Source: Pollutimonas sp963706785
GTDB taxonomy: Bacteria; Pseudomonadota; Gammaproteobacteria; Burkholderiales; Burkholderiaceae_B
DNA length: 64,000 bases
Direction of reading: 5' to 3'
NCBI GenBank assembly: GCA_963706785.1
Contig: CAVPNJ010000009.1
Coordinates: forward strand, 62,001 to 126,000
The position numbers and the translations under genes were made by a program. Positions 17,922-26,646 of the stretch are shown here, one piece after another (within the stretch, counting starts at the first letter, position 1; each line of letters opens with the position of its first letter). Below the pieces are notes generated by a model. It was given only the letters and a program-made list of their open reading frames with translations, was not told the origin of the DNA and did no database searches.

Positions 17922-18902
17922 CTACTGACTGACTTCTCGTGCCATGCCAATGGCAGCAATGACAGCGCCAAGATCCTGCTCGGATTTCTTCATGAACGCG
18001 CCATATTCCGCTCCACTTGCATACCCCACCCCGAAGCCACGCGTCTTCATAAAGTTTTTGAATTCCTCGCTCTCGTTAATCTTCTTGAGAGCGGCCTCGA
18101 GCTTTTGAGTAACATCGCCTGGCAGGCCTTTCGGCCCGGCAATCCCGCGCCATACGCCTATCTTCCAATCACTGCCGATTACCTCTTTTAGGGTGGGGAC
18201 GTCGGGATACAGGGGTTCGCGTTTATCCGCCATGACGGCAAGCGGCGTTGCCTTACCGGCATCAATCATGGACCGCGCTTCGGGCAATGAAGTGGGAACG
18301 ATATCGATTCCACCGGCTGCAAGCTCCAGCATGGCCGGTGCAGCACCGTTCGAGGGTACGAAAGGCACATCCTTGGGATCCAGCTGTATGTCCTTTAGCA
18401 ACCCGGCCAAGGCAATATGCCAAATGCCACCTTGCCCGGTTCCGGAGGCTTTCAGTTTTCCGGGGTTCGCTTTTATGGCAGCCACTAATTCGGGCAAGGT
18501 TTTATATGGCGCTCCGGCACTGACCGACACTGCGGCAGGATCTATATTCATCAGCGCCAGCGGCGTATAGTCGGCCGGAGTCAAATTTGTCAGACCTTGA
18601 CGTTTCATCATGGCGATCTCTACAGTAAGCATGCCCAAGGTATAACCATCAGGCTTTGCTTTGGCGATCGCCGAATGCCCTACCACACCGTTTCCGCCCG
18701 TGCGATTAACGACATTCACCGGCTGGCCCAACTCTTTTTCCATTTGAGCAGCAATAATGCGGGCTGTAGCATCGGTACCTCCGCCTGCTCCCCACGGCAC
18801 TATCATGGTGATTGGCCTTTCTGGCCAAGCAGCTTGCGCAGCCCCAACAAGCAAACCTGCAACAAGTGTGAATGCCGATTTCATCAAAAATCTTTTCTTC
18901 AT
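17922..18902 (-). CDS. tctC: Tripartite tricarboxylate transporter substrate-binding protein (TctC/Bug family)
   Basis: 326 residues with a signal peptide (MKKRFLMKSAFTLVAGLLVGAAQA, cleavage near residue 24). The mature start WPERPITMIVPWGAGGGTDATAR is the hallmark of Bug/TctC proteins, whose loop binds carboxylate groups through water. It is the extracytoplasmic receptor of the adjacent TctAB permease. Such genes are strongly expanded in Bordetella and relatives. It follows the FAH-family hydrolase gene by 107 bp, so the transported acid may be a substrate or product of that pathway; this is inference. Confidence 0.93.
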   Translation of the reverse strand: MKKRFLMKSAFTLVAGLLVGAAQAAWPERPITMIVPWGAGGGTDATARIIAAQMEKELGQPVNVVNRTGGNGVVGHSAIAKAKPDGYTLGMLTVEIAMMKRQGLTNLTPADYTPLALMNIDPAAVSVSAGAPYKTLPELVAAIKANPGKLKASGTGQGGIWHIALAGLLKDIQLDPKDVPFVPSNGAAPAMLELAAGGIDIVPTSLPEARSMIDAGKATPLAVMADKREPLYPDVPTLKEVIGSDWKIGVWRGIAGPKGLPGDVTQKLEAALKKINESEEFKNFMKTRGFGVGYASGAEYGAFMKKSEQDLGAVIAAIGMAREVSQ

Positions 18903-19009
18903 TTGTTTGTCTCCGGTTTTTATAAAAATTATCGCTATGTTGTTCTAGAAGAGGGCGAGAGGTTCCCGCCTTCTACGTTCCGCCGCGGTCTAATGTGTGC
19001 CCTACTAAA

Positions 19010-19867
19010 TTAATCCAGCAGACTCGCGTCCCAAGCATGCAATGTTTGCCGTTGCTCGCCCAAACCTTCAATTCCAAGACGCATAACATCGCCGGCTTTG
19101 AGGTAAAGCGGCGGCTTTTGGCCGAGACCTACACCCGGCGGTGTTCCAGTAGAAATAAGATCGCCCGGATACAGCGTCGTGAACTGGCTGATGTAATGCA
19201 CTAGATGAGCCACGTCAAAAATCATGGTCTTCGTGCTGCCATTCTGGAAGCGCTTGCCATTGACTTCAAGCCACATCGCCAAGTTCTGTGGATCAGGTAT
19301 TTCATCGGACGTGACCAACCATGGGCCAACAGGGCCGAACGTGTCGCAACCTTTACCTTTGTCCCAAGTCCCACCCCGTTCCATTTGATATTCGCGTTCG
19401 GACACATCGTTCACTACGCAATAGCCGGCCACATAATCCAGGGCATCATCCAGGCTGACATAGCGCGCCTTGGTGCCGATGACGACACCAAGCTCGACTT
19501 CCCAGTCGGTTTTCGTTGATCCCTTGGGAATAACAACTGGATCGTCCGGCCCCGTCGGCACAGACCACTTATTGAACAAAATAGGTTCTTTAGGCACTTC
19601 CGCGCCTGTTTCTGCGGCATGATCGCTATAGTTCAGGCCAACACAAATAAACTTGCCCATGCCCGAAATGGGCGTGCCGATACGGCCGGGCTCATCGACG
19701 AGGGGCAAGGTGTTTACGTCTATCGACTGCAGGGTTTTCAGTCGCGACGGGCTTAACGTCTGTGCATCAATGTCAGACAACATACCGGACAAATCGCGAA
19801 TACGGCCTTCGGCGTCGAGACATCCGGGCTTTTCTTTGCCAAGCGGACCATAACGTAATAACTTCAT
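19010..19867 (-). CDS. Fumarylacetoacetate hydrolase family protein (2,4-diketo acid hydrolase-like)
   Basis: 285 residues from the ATG at 19867 (AAGGAAGAG upstream). The catalytic FAH fold is clear: GLNYSDHAAETG, the metal-binding acids in TDWEVELGVVIG, NDVSEREYQMERGGTWDKGKGCDTFGPVGPWLV, and TGTPPGVGLGQ. The closest known role in this size class is hydrolysis of 2,4-diketo-3-deoxy sugar acids (L-fuconate or L-rhamnonate pathway), giving pyruvate plus a hydroxy acid. The neighbouring SDR resembles the enzyme that would make such a diketo acid. The exact substrate is unproven. Confidence 0.88.
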   Translation of the reverse strand: MKLLRYGPLGKEKPGCLDAEGRIRDLSGMLSDIDAQTLSPSRLKTLQSIDVNTLPLVDEPGRIGTPISGMGKFICVGLNYSDHAAETGAEVPKEPILFNKWSVPTGPDDPVVIPKGSTKTDWEVELGVVIGTKARYVSLDDALDYVAGYCVVNDVSEREYQMERGGTWDKGKGCDTFGPVGPWLVTSDEIPDPQNLAMWLEVNGKRFQNGSTKTMIFDVAHLVHYISQFTTLYPGDLISTGTPPGVGLGQKPPLYLKAGDVMRLGIEGLGEQRQTLHAWDASLLD

Positions 19868-19889
19868 AACTCTTCCTTGTTGAGCAAAA

Positions 19890-20636
19890 CTAGTTGGACC
19901 ATCCACCATCGATGATCTGTGCCGTTCCTGTAGTGAAGGACGACTCGTCTGATGCGAGGTATACCGCCAGCGCGGCGATCTCTTGAGGTCGGCCGACACG
20001 GCCTATGGGCTGTCGGGCGATGAAATCTGCCTGAACCTGCTGTTCCGTTTTGCCATACTTCGTGGCTTGATAGGCAATCCGTCCCCTAAGCGATGGGGAC
20101 TCTACCGTGCCCGGGCAAATCGCATTACATCGTATGCCATGTGAAACGAAGTCAGCAGCGACCGACTTGGTCAATCCAATGACCGCCGCCTTCGTGGCGC
20201 CATAGACGAAGCGATTGGGAACGCCCTTGATGCTGGAAGCGGCCGAAGACATATTGATAATGGATCCTTGCCCTTTTTCGAGCATGCCAGGCAAAAAAGC
20301 CCGGATCATGTGATACATGGAGGAAACGTTCAAATCCATCGAAAAATTCCAGGCGTTGAGATCACAGTCCAAAATCGACCCATCGTGAACATAGCCGGCG
20401 CAATTGAAAAGAACATTTATGGTTTCAAGTTCGCGAGCCAAAGCGGCAATTTCGACCGGATCGGTCACATCCAAATGGTACCTTTCACAACCATCCAGTC
20501 CATTCAGTAAATGTTCGTTGATATCGGTGGCTATCACCCGTGCGCCCTCCGCTATGAACGCCTCGACAGTTGCGCGCCCTATTCCCTGCCCCGCTGCTGT
20601 CACCAAAGCGGTTTTTCCTGCTAAACGAGCTGCCAT
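19890..20636 (-). CDS. SDR-family NAD-dependent dehydrogenase (2-keto-3-deoxy sugar acid dehydrogenase-like)
   Basis: 248 residues. The cofactor loop TAAGQGIG is at 13-20, Asp38 at the end of the second strand (favouring NAD), NCAG at 78-81, the catalytic serine region MSSAASS near 129-135 and YGATK at 145-149. The overall sequence resembles the BDH2/LRA5 group, which includes 2-keto-3-deoxy-L-fuconate and L-rhamnonate dehydrogenases. With the FAH-family hydrolase 22 bp downstream this makes an oxidation-then-cleavage pair. AGGAG precedes the start. No sugar-acid dehydratase is next to it, so the pathway here is incomplete. Confidence 0.88.
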   Translation of the reverse strand: MAARLAGKTALVTAAGQGIGRATVEAFIAEGARVIATDINEHLLNGLDGCERYHLDVTDPVEIAALARELETINVLFNCAGYVHDGSILDCDLNAWNFSMDLNVSSMYHMIRAFLPGMLEKGQGSIINMSSAASSIKGVPNRFVYGATKAAVIGLTKSVAADFVSHGIRCNAICPGTVESPSLRGRIAYQATKYGKTEQQVQADFIARQPIGRVGRPQEIAALAVYLASDESSFTTGTAQIIDGGWSN

Positions 20637-20661
20637 GTATTGCTCCTGGCTTAATGTTTTT

Positions 20662-20679
20662 CTAAAACGGGCGTTTTAG
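20662..20679. promoter_or_regulatory. Operator-like 18-bp palindrome upstream of SDR gene
   Basis: CTAAAACG-GG-CGTTTTAG is a perfect 8-bp inverted repeat with a 2-bp centre, 26 bp before the SDR start. Size and symmetry fit a dimeric regulator. It may be the site of the IclR regulator at 24055 or an internal promoter control. Confidence 0.5.
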
Positions 20680-20711
20680 GCGCCGCATCCGATCCTTTGA
20701 CTGTGCCAATA

Positions 20712-20727
20712 CCAGGCGCGTGCCTGG
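20712..20727. other. Short hairpin in SBP-SDR gap
   Basis: CCAGGC-GCGT-GCCTGG, a perfect 6-bp stem with a 4-base loop just after the binding-protein stop. It may limit read-through or protect the upstream mRNA end. There is no T-run. Confidence 0.4.
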
Positions 20728-20745
20728 ACATGCAAGCCACTGCGA

Positions 20746-21573
20746 TTACTTGCCGGCACTCAGAACGGTTTCCGGCAATGGCGAGCCATGATGCTTTTCA
20801 TAAATGTTATTTAATTTGCCGTTTTTCAGATTTTCCCGCACCCAGCTGTCGACCCATGCTTTGAGGTCGGCATTTTGCTTATGAAGGCCAATCCCAAGCA
20901 TGGCAGTGGACAAGAGCACTTTGGGTTCCATGTTCTTGTTCGGTGTTTTCTGGTTGATCGCCTTTAGAAGAGGTGGCGCTGTGGCGAAGATGTCGCCCTG
21001 CCCGCTTGCGACGGCAGTGATAGATGTAGCATCGTCGTCAAAGCGCAGGATATTCGTGCCAGGGCGTGCTTGCTTCGTAATAGCGGCATCGTTCGTCGTG
21101 CCGCGTGTTGAAATCACCGTCTTGCCGATGAGGTCGTCGAGCGATTTAATATCCATGCTTTTAGGCGCCCCCACCACCGCCTGAATCGCAGCATAAGGCA
21201 CGGAGAAAGCCACAACCTTTTCGCGCTCTGGCGTAATCGAGAAACTCGCCACGACCAGGTCGGCTTTATTGGTCACTAAAAACGGGACGCGATTGGCGCC
21301 GGTGGTGGAAACAATCTCTAGCGCTACTCCTAAATCTTTGGCCAAGAGTTCGGCCGTTTCCACGTCTGAGCCAATAGCCTTCATTTTGGCGTCCGTCGTT
21401 CCAAACGGCGGAGCGCCCAAATCAATCGCCACGCGTATCACCTTATCGGTTTTTATTGTGCCCAAGTCATTGGCGCGGGCCGACAAGGACGGCAGCCACA
21501 TCGCCACAACAAGGATCGCGACGCCCATCGTGCCGACTAAAGCTTTATCGATACATTTTCTTTTAGCGTTCAT
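20746..21573 (-). CDS. ABC transporter substrate-binding protein, polar amino acid type
   Basis: 275 residues with a signal peptide (hydrophobic VGTMGVAILVVAMWLPSLSARA, cleavage near residue 35). The mature SBP family 3 domain has DKVIRVAIDLGAPPFGTTDAK, DVETAELLAKDLGVALEIV, SFSITPEREKVVAFSVPY and GKTVISTRGTTND. It is the periplasmic receptor of the importer encoded by the three genes upstream in the same transcript. The receptor comes last, downstream of the ATPase. The true ligand is not evident; the linked SDR and hydrolase suggest it may not be a common amino acid. Confidence 0.9.
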   Translation of the reverse strand: MNAKRKCIDKALVGTMGVAILVVAMWLPSLSARANDLGTIKTDKVIRVAIDLGAPPFGTTDAKMKAIGSDVETAELLAKDLGVALEIVSTTGANRVPFLVTNKADLVVASFSITPEREKVVAFSVPYAAIQAVVGAPKSMDIKSLDDLIGKTVISTRGTTNDAAITKQARPGTNILRFDDDATSITAVASGQGDIFATAPPLLKAINQKTPNKNMEPKVLLSTAMLGIGLHKQNADLKAWVDSWVRENLKNGKLNNIYEKHHGSPLPETVLSAGK

Positions 21574-21636
21574 TTTTTGATGTCTCCTGATATTGATTGC
21601 CCAAGAAAACCGCTGCCTGCAATTCCCCAGGGGAAT

Positions 21637-22365
21637 TTACAACCCGTTGCCCACGAAATCCCTCAATTCTTGGGTGAGGGGTTCTTTGAGTATCTGGCTA
21701 CTTCCCTCTTCCCATACTTGCCCCTGATGCATGAAAGCGATACGGCTGGCCAGCCGATAGGCAAAGGCCATTTCGTGCGTCACCAGCACCATCGTCATTC
21801 CTTTGACGGCCAACGCTTCGATGACCTTAAGTACTTCACCGGTCAATTGAGGATCCAACGCAGACGTAACCTCATCAAATAGCATGAGCTGCGGATCCAT
21901 CGCCAGTGAACGTGCAATGGCAACACGTTGCTGCTGTCCCCCGGAAAGTTGTTCGGGGTACGCGTCGCGTTTTTCGAGCAGGCCCACTTGCGTGAGCACC
22001 TGAGCAGCCACTTCCCCGGCTTTATGGCGCGACAGTTTTTTCACATGAATCGGCGCCAAAGTAATGTTCTGCAATACCGTCAAATGTGGGAAAAGGTTAT
22101 AGCTTTGGAAAACAATTCCTACGTCCTGACGCAGGCGACGACGGTTTACCGGCGTCTCGGTGAGGCGATTCCCACAAACAATAATCTCACCCTGGTCTAT
22201 CGTCTCCAGATAGTTCATACAGCGCAGTGCTGTGCTTTTTCCCGAGCCGCTCTGACCGATGACGGCAAGAATTTCCCCCTTTTTGACAGAAAGAGAAACC
22301 CCTTTCAGTACGTGCTGATCGCCAAATCGCTTATGCACGTTAACGAGTTCAACTACGGGTGACAT
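21637..22365 (-). CDS. ABC transporter ATP-binding protein, polar amino acid type
   Basis: 242 residues. Walker A GQSGSGKST 37-45, Q-loop FQSYNLFPHLTVLQN, signature LSGGQQQR, Walker B LMLFDEVTSALD and the switch His in LVTHEM are all present. Walker B is followed by Val where most relatives have Pro (DEPTSALD). The ATG has AAGGAGA upstream and lies 17 bp inside the end of the permease gene, so the two are translationally coupled. It powers the two permeases encoded upstream. Confidence 0.93.
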   Translation of the reverse strand: MSPVVELVNVHKRFGDQHVLKGVSLSVKKGEILAVIGQSGSGKSTALRCMNYLETIDQGEIIVCGNRLTETPVNRRRLRQDVGIVFQSYNLFPHLTVLQNITLAPIHVKKLSRHKAGEVAAQVLTQVGLLEKRDAYPEQLSGGQQQRVAIARSLAMDPQLMLFDEVTSALDPQLTGEVLKVIEALAVKGMTMVLVTHEMAFAYRLASRIAFMHQGQVWEEGSSQILKEPLTQELRDFVGNGL

Positions 22366-22996
22366 TCAGTCTCCTTTCCAGTGCCCGACTCCAGCTGGAT
22401 AAGGGATAGCAAATGATGAAGTACAAAAAAGCAGCACTGCCAAAATACAAAAAGGGCTCCAAGGTAGAGTTATTCAGGATTTTGGCGTTATAGGAAAGTT
22501 CGGCATAACCAATCACCAAGGATGCAATAGAGGTGTTCTTAACAACCTGCACCATAAAGCCCACCGTAGGGGGCGTAGCAATCCGCAATGCCTGTGGCAA
22601 TACCACTTTTGCCATACGTTGGAAACGGCTAAGACCGAGGCACTCGGCAGCTTCCCACTGGCTTTTTGCCACAGACTGGATGCACCCGCGCCATATTTCG
22701 CCAAAGAACGCGCTTGATTGAATTGTGAGCGCCAGCGTGGCCGCGAAAAGCGCAGGCACACTATTTATGCCGAGTAGGTTGGGGCCATAAAAACAGACAC
22801 CCATCAAGACAAGTAAAGGCGTGCCTTGTATGACCTGAATGTATGCCGAGGCGGCGCTTTTTATGGCGCTGACTGCAGACACCCGTGAAAGTGCAATCAG
22901 TAACCCAAAAAGGCCTGAGAACACAAATGTCAGGCACGACAACAATAACGTCCCCCACGCGCCATGCAGTAGATATTCGAACTGTTGCGAACTCAT
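22349..22996 (-). CDS. ABC transporter permease, polar amino acid type (second)
   Basis: 215 residues from the ATG at 22996; the frame to 23113 overlaps the other permease. It is a HisM/GlnP-like membrane protein with about five helices and the EAA loop segment SQWEAAECLGLSRFQRMAKVVLPQALR contacting the ATPase. The segment IQGTPLLVLMGVCFYG is typical. It starts 14 bp after the first permease stop. Confidence 0.92.
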   Translation of the reverse strand: MSSQQFEYLLHGAWGTLLLSCLTFVFSGLFGLLIALSRVSAVSAIKSAASAYIQVIQGTPLLVLMGVCFYGPNLLGINSVPALFAATLALTIQSSAFFGEIWRGCIQSVAKSQWEAAECLGLSRFQRMAKVVLPQALRIATPPTVGFMVQVVKNTSIASLVIGYAELSYNAKILNNSTLEPFLYFGSAAFLYFIICYPLSSWSRALERRLNVTRS

Positions 22997-23010
22997 CGTT
23001 AGTACAGCCC

Positions 23011-23694
23011 TTACAAAGAAGTGCCGAGCCTGCGTCGACGGACAAACACCAGCCGACCTACCAGCCAGAAGGCAGCCCTTACCATTACCGACAAGCACAG
23101 GTAAACGCCCCACAAGACAATGAAAACTTCGAAGTTTCTGAACGTATTAGCCTGCACCGAGTTGGATGCGCCGAAGAGCTCGTTAGCGCCCACTGCAGAC
23201 AAGATGCTGGTGACGAGCATCAACAGTACATATTGACTTGTGAGAGCCGGATAGACTCGCTCGATCGCGGGCCGCAAAATAATGTGCCAATACACCTGCG
23301 CAGGCGACAAACCAAGGCATTCTGCTGCCTCTAGTTGCCCTTTATGTATGGACTCGATTCCGGCCCGAACAATTTCGCAGGTGTACGCGCCAATATTGAT
23401 CACCAGGGCCAAAATGGCGCCCACCATGATGGGCATGCGTATTCCGACATTGGCCATGCCGAATATCAGAAAATAGCTTTGGATCAGCAGGGGGGTATTC
23501 CGGATGACTTCAACGTATGCGCCGACAAGCTTGCGAAGCCATAAAGGACCGCCAGTGCGTGCCACGGCGGACAATACTCCGATGACGAAGCCCAATACCG
23601 TCGCCCAAAACGAAAGTTTGATTGTGGTCCAAGCTCCCTCGGCGAACATCGGCCAATAGGCAAGCACACTTTGAAAATCAAATTCGTAGCCCAT
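23011..23694 (-). CDS. ABC transporter permease, polar amino acid type (first)
   Basis: 227 residues, the first gene of the leftward operon. The HisQ-like pattern includes EVIRNTPLLIQSYFLIFG and the EAA loop KGQLEAAECLGLSPAQVYWHIILRPAI. Together with the second permease it forms a heterodimeric membrane channel. Transcription would start in the 360-bp gap shared with the divergent IclR gene. Confidence 0.92.
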   Translation of the reverse strand: MGYEFDFQSVLAYWPMFAEGAWTTIKLSFWATVLGFVIGVLSAVARTGGPLWLRKLVGAYVEVIRNTPLLIQSYFLIFGMANVGIRMPIMVGAILALVINIGAYTCEIVRAGIESIHKGQLEAAECLGLSPAQVYWHIILRPAIERVYPALTSQYVLLMLVTSILSAVGANELFGASNSVQANTFRNFEVFIVLWGVYLCLSVMVRAAFWLVGRLVFVRRRRLGTSL

Positions 23695-24054
23695 TCGATT
23701 CCTGTGCAGTCACGCGATTGTCCCGCATTGGTGGAATATAAGTGCTTAGATCTCGCGCATAGTGATTTTATTTATAAAACTTGATTTCGAATTCACTGGG
23801 CTATCCTAAGCCAGCCCCCGACTTCGATCAAGGAGCAAATGCCACTTTTTTTACTAGGGATTTCCCTTTCAGCCAAAAGACAAAATCTCGTGACGCGGTC
23901 GTTTAGACGGAAAACGGTCCCATGGTTTATTTCATAAGCAAAAAAATATTTCGCAAGTAAAATGATTACGTTATGATTTGAGCAAATGACCTGAGGCCGT
24001 GCCCGCCTTTGGCAATATGCTCTCCGTCAAAGTTAGCGAAAACCGGAACAAAAA
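23695..24054. other. Divergent control region between ABC operon and IclR gene
   Basis: 360 bp without a gene, AT-rich toward the right. It holds a candidate leftward promoter (23803-23831). The half-sites CGTTTAG (23900-23906) and AAAACGG (23911-23917) resemble the arms of the palindrome at 20662. A rightward TATGAT -10-like element is near 23973. Binding of the IclR protein here is expected from the layout. Confidence 0.45.
23803..23831 (-). promoter_or_regulatory. Candidate sigma-70 promoter for ABC/catabolic operon
   Basis: On the minus strand TTGATC (23826-23831), a 17-bp spacer and TAGGAT (23803-23808). A start near 23796 would leave a leader of about 100 bases before the first permease. 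Confidence 0.35.
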
Positions 24055-24867
24055 ATGAGTAAGCCGCCAGAAGCCACCCTGGAATCAAAAATGCCCGCTG
24101 CGCCTGGAGGCACAAGGTACGCTGCGCCTGCGTTGGAAAAAGGGCTTGATATCTTAGAAGCGCTTAGCGACAGTGCGGAAGGCTACGCACTAAACGAGTT
24201 ATGCCAGGCTCTCGGCCGGAATGTAAATGAAATCTTCCGCATGGTCGTAACACTCCAGCGCTGTGGGTATATCCAGGCCGATCAGAACGACCGCTACACG
24301 TTGACGCTGAAATTATTCCAGTTGGCCCACCGCCAGCAGCCAATCAAGTCGTTGGTGGAGGCGACCCTGCCTTTATTGCATGAGCTTGCCGAACGAACAC
24401 GGCAATCATGTCACCTGTCCATCTTTCAAAATGGTCGCGTAGTCGTCTTGGCGCAGGTCGATAGCCCGGAGCGCTGGTCATTCGGACTTAAAAGCGGCGT
24501 AGTCATGGGTTTGACGGATACGTCGTCCGGACACGTATTACTTGCGTACCAGGACGAAATTGAACGCACCCGCATGTTAAGCAGCCATATCCGTGTCGAG
24601 GGTGAGCTTGCGATGGATCCAGGGCAGTTATTCAGCTTACTTAAGGAAGTACGCGCCAAGGGCTACGCGTCGATGCCCAGCCTTCAAATTCAGGGAATCA
24701 CAAATATTGCCTTTCCTGTCCGTAGCATTGGCGGCAAGGTCGTGGCGGCCATTAATATCCCTCATATCGCCCGCATCGATGGCACGCCGCGCCCAAACAT
24801 CGAACAAATTAAAGTGATCATGGCCGATGTCTGTGGCCGATTGTCCACGCGCATGGGATTCGAATAA
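24055..24867 (+). CDS. IclR-family transcriptional regulator
   Basis: 270 residues. After a 22-residue tail there is an N-terminal winged helix (ALEKGLDILEALSDSAEGYALNELCQALGRNVNEIFRMVVTL). The IclR effector domain follows, with the segments LHELAERTRQSCHLSIFQNGRVVVLAQV and RAKGYASMPSLQIQGITNIAFPV. IclR proteins usually respond to an organic-acid effector and control an adjacent catabolic operon. Here that operon is the divergent ABC-SDR-FAH-Tct block. Confidence 0.92.
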   Translation: MSKPPEATLESKMPAAPGGTRYAAPALEKGLDILEALSDSAEGYALNELCQALGRNVNEIFRMVVTLQRCGYIQADQNDRYTLTLKLFQLAHRQQPIKSLVEATLPLLHELAERTRQSCHLSIFQNGRVVVLAQVDSPERWSFGLKSGVVMGLTDTSSGHVLLAYQDEIERTRMLSSHIRVEGELAMDPGQLFSLLKEVRAKGYASMPSLQIQGITNIAFPVRSIGGKVVAAINIPHIARIDGTPRPNIEQIKVIMADVCGRLSTRMGFE

Positions 24868-24902
24868 GCGAACCCCATCCTAAGTCTAAAAAGGTCGCCG
24901 AA

Positions 24903-25493
24903 TCAATTCCCGGTTTTAATAACGTGCTGAACTGGAAATCCTTGCGTACCGGCATAGTCGAGCAATCTATTCACAATCGCCGGATCTGCGTTCTTCGCAC
25001 GGGATAAAACCCAAAGATATTTTCGGTCAGGCGTACCAACCAGCGAATACTGGTAATCTCCTTCAAGTTTTATTATCCAGTAATCGCCCCACACAGCAGG
25101 CAACCATGATAACCATCGAGGTGCGAACCGAACCTCGAGCCGGGCCGTATCGGGAGGAATAAAGCGTTTGGACAAACGCCCCTGCGCCTTTGCTTCTTTG
25201 CGGCTGCCGTCCTCTTTCACACACTGGTTTACGACTTTGATGCTGTCGTCATCCTGTAGCGTATATTCGGCTTTCACCTCTCCGACGCAGTCAGATTGGA
25301 ATCGGTTGGGCAGCCGGGCCTGTTCATACCAAACGCCAGCATAGCGATTCAAATTCACGTTCTGTTGGGTAGTCAAGTTGGCCTCCGATGCGGATCGTGG
25401 AGCGGCGCAGCCGCCCAGTGCCCACGCGGCGATCAAACCCACAATGGCAATAGTGAGCCGCCTTACGCGTCGCCCCGGAATCTCTTTGATCAT
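24903..25493 (-). CDS. blc: Outer-membrane lipocalin lipoprotein (Blc type)
   Basis: 196 residues with a lipoprotein signal (LIAAWALGGC, lipidated Cys near residue 29). The lipocalin motif NLNRYAGVWYEQARLPNRFQ is next. The remaining barrel strands include GDYWIIKLEGDYQYSLVGTPDRKYLWVLSR and end at the expected length. Bacterial lipocalins bind fatty acids or lysophospholipids at the outer membrane and are often stress-induced. It is convergent with the IclR gene. Confidence 0.92.
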   Translation of the reverse strand: MIKEIPGRRVRRLTIAIVGLIAAWALGGCAAPRSASEANLTTQQNVNLNRYAGVWYEQARLPNRFQSDCVGEVKAEYTLQDDDSIKVVNQCVKEDGSRKEAKAQGRLSKRFIPPDTARLEVRFAPRWLSWLPAVWGDYWIIKLEGDYQYSLVGTPDRKYLWVLSRAKNADPAIVNRLLDYAGTQGFPVQHVIKTGN

Positions 25494-25640
25494 AATGCCC
25501 TCTTATTATTATGCCGGGCCTGAGCTCGCCCGGTAGACAAGTTGCGACCTGGCTTCAGCAAATAACGATCCTGCCCAGAAGCCGACGCGATTAAAGGGTA
25601 TGCTTTCAGTATGCCGACGGCAATTTTTGAGAGAAATTTA

Positions 25641-26081
25641 ATGAATATATTTGAAGCGCTCAGAGAAAGTCACGAAGTCCAACGCGGCTTGACCAAGCAA
25701 CTACTCCGGACTAGCGGTGATAGTCACGAGAGAAGTACGCTTTTCGAAGATTTGAAAACAGTTTTATCTGCCCACGCCCTCGCCGAGGAGCGCCATCTGT
25801 ACGTTCCGCTAATGGACACCGATTCAGGGCTCGATCTTTCGCGCCATGCAATAAGCGAACATCACGAAATTGACGAGCTGGTGGAAAGTCTCGAAGAAAC
25901 TGATCCCTCAAGTCCAGGCTGGATCGCCATTGCCAAGAAATTATCCGAAAAAGTGCATCATCACCTGACAGAGGAAGAGCACAAATTTTTCCAAATGGCG
26001 GGAAAGATTCTAAGTGAAAAGCAGAAGTCTTCTTTAGCCGAACTGTATTTAGCAGAGTACGAGAAGGCACTTGCCTCGTAG
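25641..26081 (+). CDS. Hemerythrin HHE-domain protein
   Basis: 146 residues from the ATG at 25641; the ATG at 25611 adds ten residues without family support. The di-iron ligands of an HHE four-helix bundle are visible: HALAEERHLYVPL, HAISEHHEIDELVESL and HHHLTEEEHKFFQMAGKIL. Such proteins bind oxygen or nitric oxide or take part in iron-sulfur repair. It is monocistronic in appearance, with 52 bp to the next gene. Confidence 0.9.
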   Translation: MNIFEALRESHEVQRGLTKQLLRTSGDSHERSTLFEDLKTVLSAHALAEERHLYVPLMDTDSGLDLSRHAISEHHEIDELVESLEETDPSSPGWIAIAKKLSEKVHHHLTEEEHKFFQMAGKILSEKQKSSLAELYLAEYEKALAS

Positions 26082-26134
26082 ACTTCACCCAGGCCGGTTA
26101 AAATCACCGGCCCAACCACCAATCCGAGTAAAAC

Positions 26135-26479
26135 ATGGCAAGCAAGAACCGCGTTGAAGGCGCTAAGGCCGTGGCCGAGTTCATTCGAGATTCGAGACTT
26201 CCGGTCGCGCCTGGGCAAGACGCCCAAATACAACTCGTCGTATCAGCAAAAGCCGGCGACAAGTGGCGATTGAATCGAGTTAGTCTTACGGTCGATCTTC
26301 GATTCGACGAAGAAGGCGCCGAAATATCCATACCTGGCATTGGTACGCCGTTTTACCGGTCGTACAGTCCAGTTCAGGGCACACGCTTCATATACGACGG
26401 GCTAAAGGCGAAATTGTTTATCGAGGGACATTTAAACAAAGGCAGAGGCGACCCCTACGTTATCTTAATATCTCGCTAA
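26135..26479 (+). CDS. Conserved-looking protein of unknown function
   Basis: 114 residues. No family is recognised. There is an N-terminal helix (KAVAEFIRDSRLP), then an alternating beta pattern (IQLVVSAKAG, VSLTVDLRFDEEGAEISIPGIGTPFY, AKLFIEGHLNKGRGDPYVILISR). It has no signal peptide or cysteines, so it is likely a small cytosolic beta protein. It follows the hemerythrin gene by 53 bp. Confidence 0.6.
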   Translation: MASKNRVEGAKAVAEFIRDSRLPVAPGQDAQIQLVVSAKAGDKWRLNRVSLTVDLRFDEEGAEISIPGIGTPFYRSYSPVQGTRFIYDGLKAKLFIEGHLNKGRGDPYVILISR

Positions 26480-26646
26480 ATAGTCCAACGGTTTGTGTTT
26501 CGCGCTTGGCTCACGTGATTACTTAGGAAACCTATTCGGTCGTCCAGGGATGCGTTGCGGTGTCTACGCTTGTTGGGCCAAAGTGGCCCGCATATAAAGT
26601 GTGACAAATGCTTTCAATTTCATGCAATCTGCGATACCCTTTGTCG

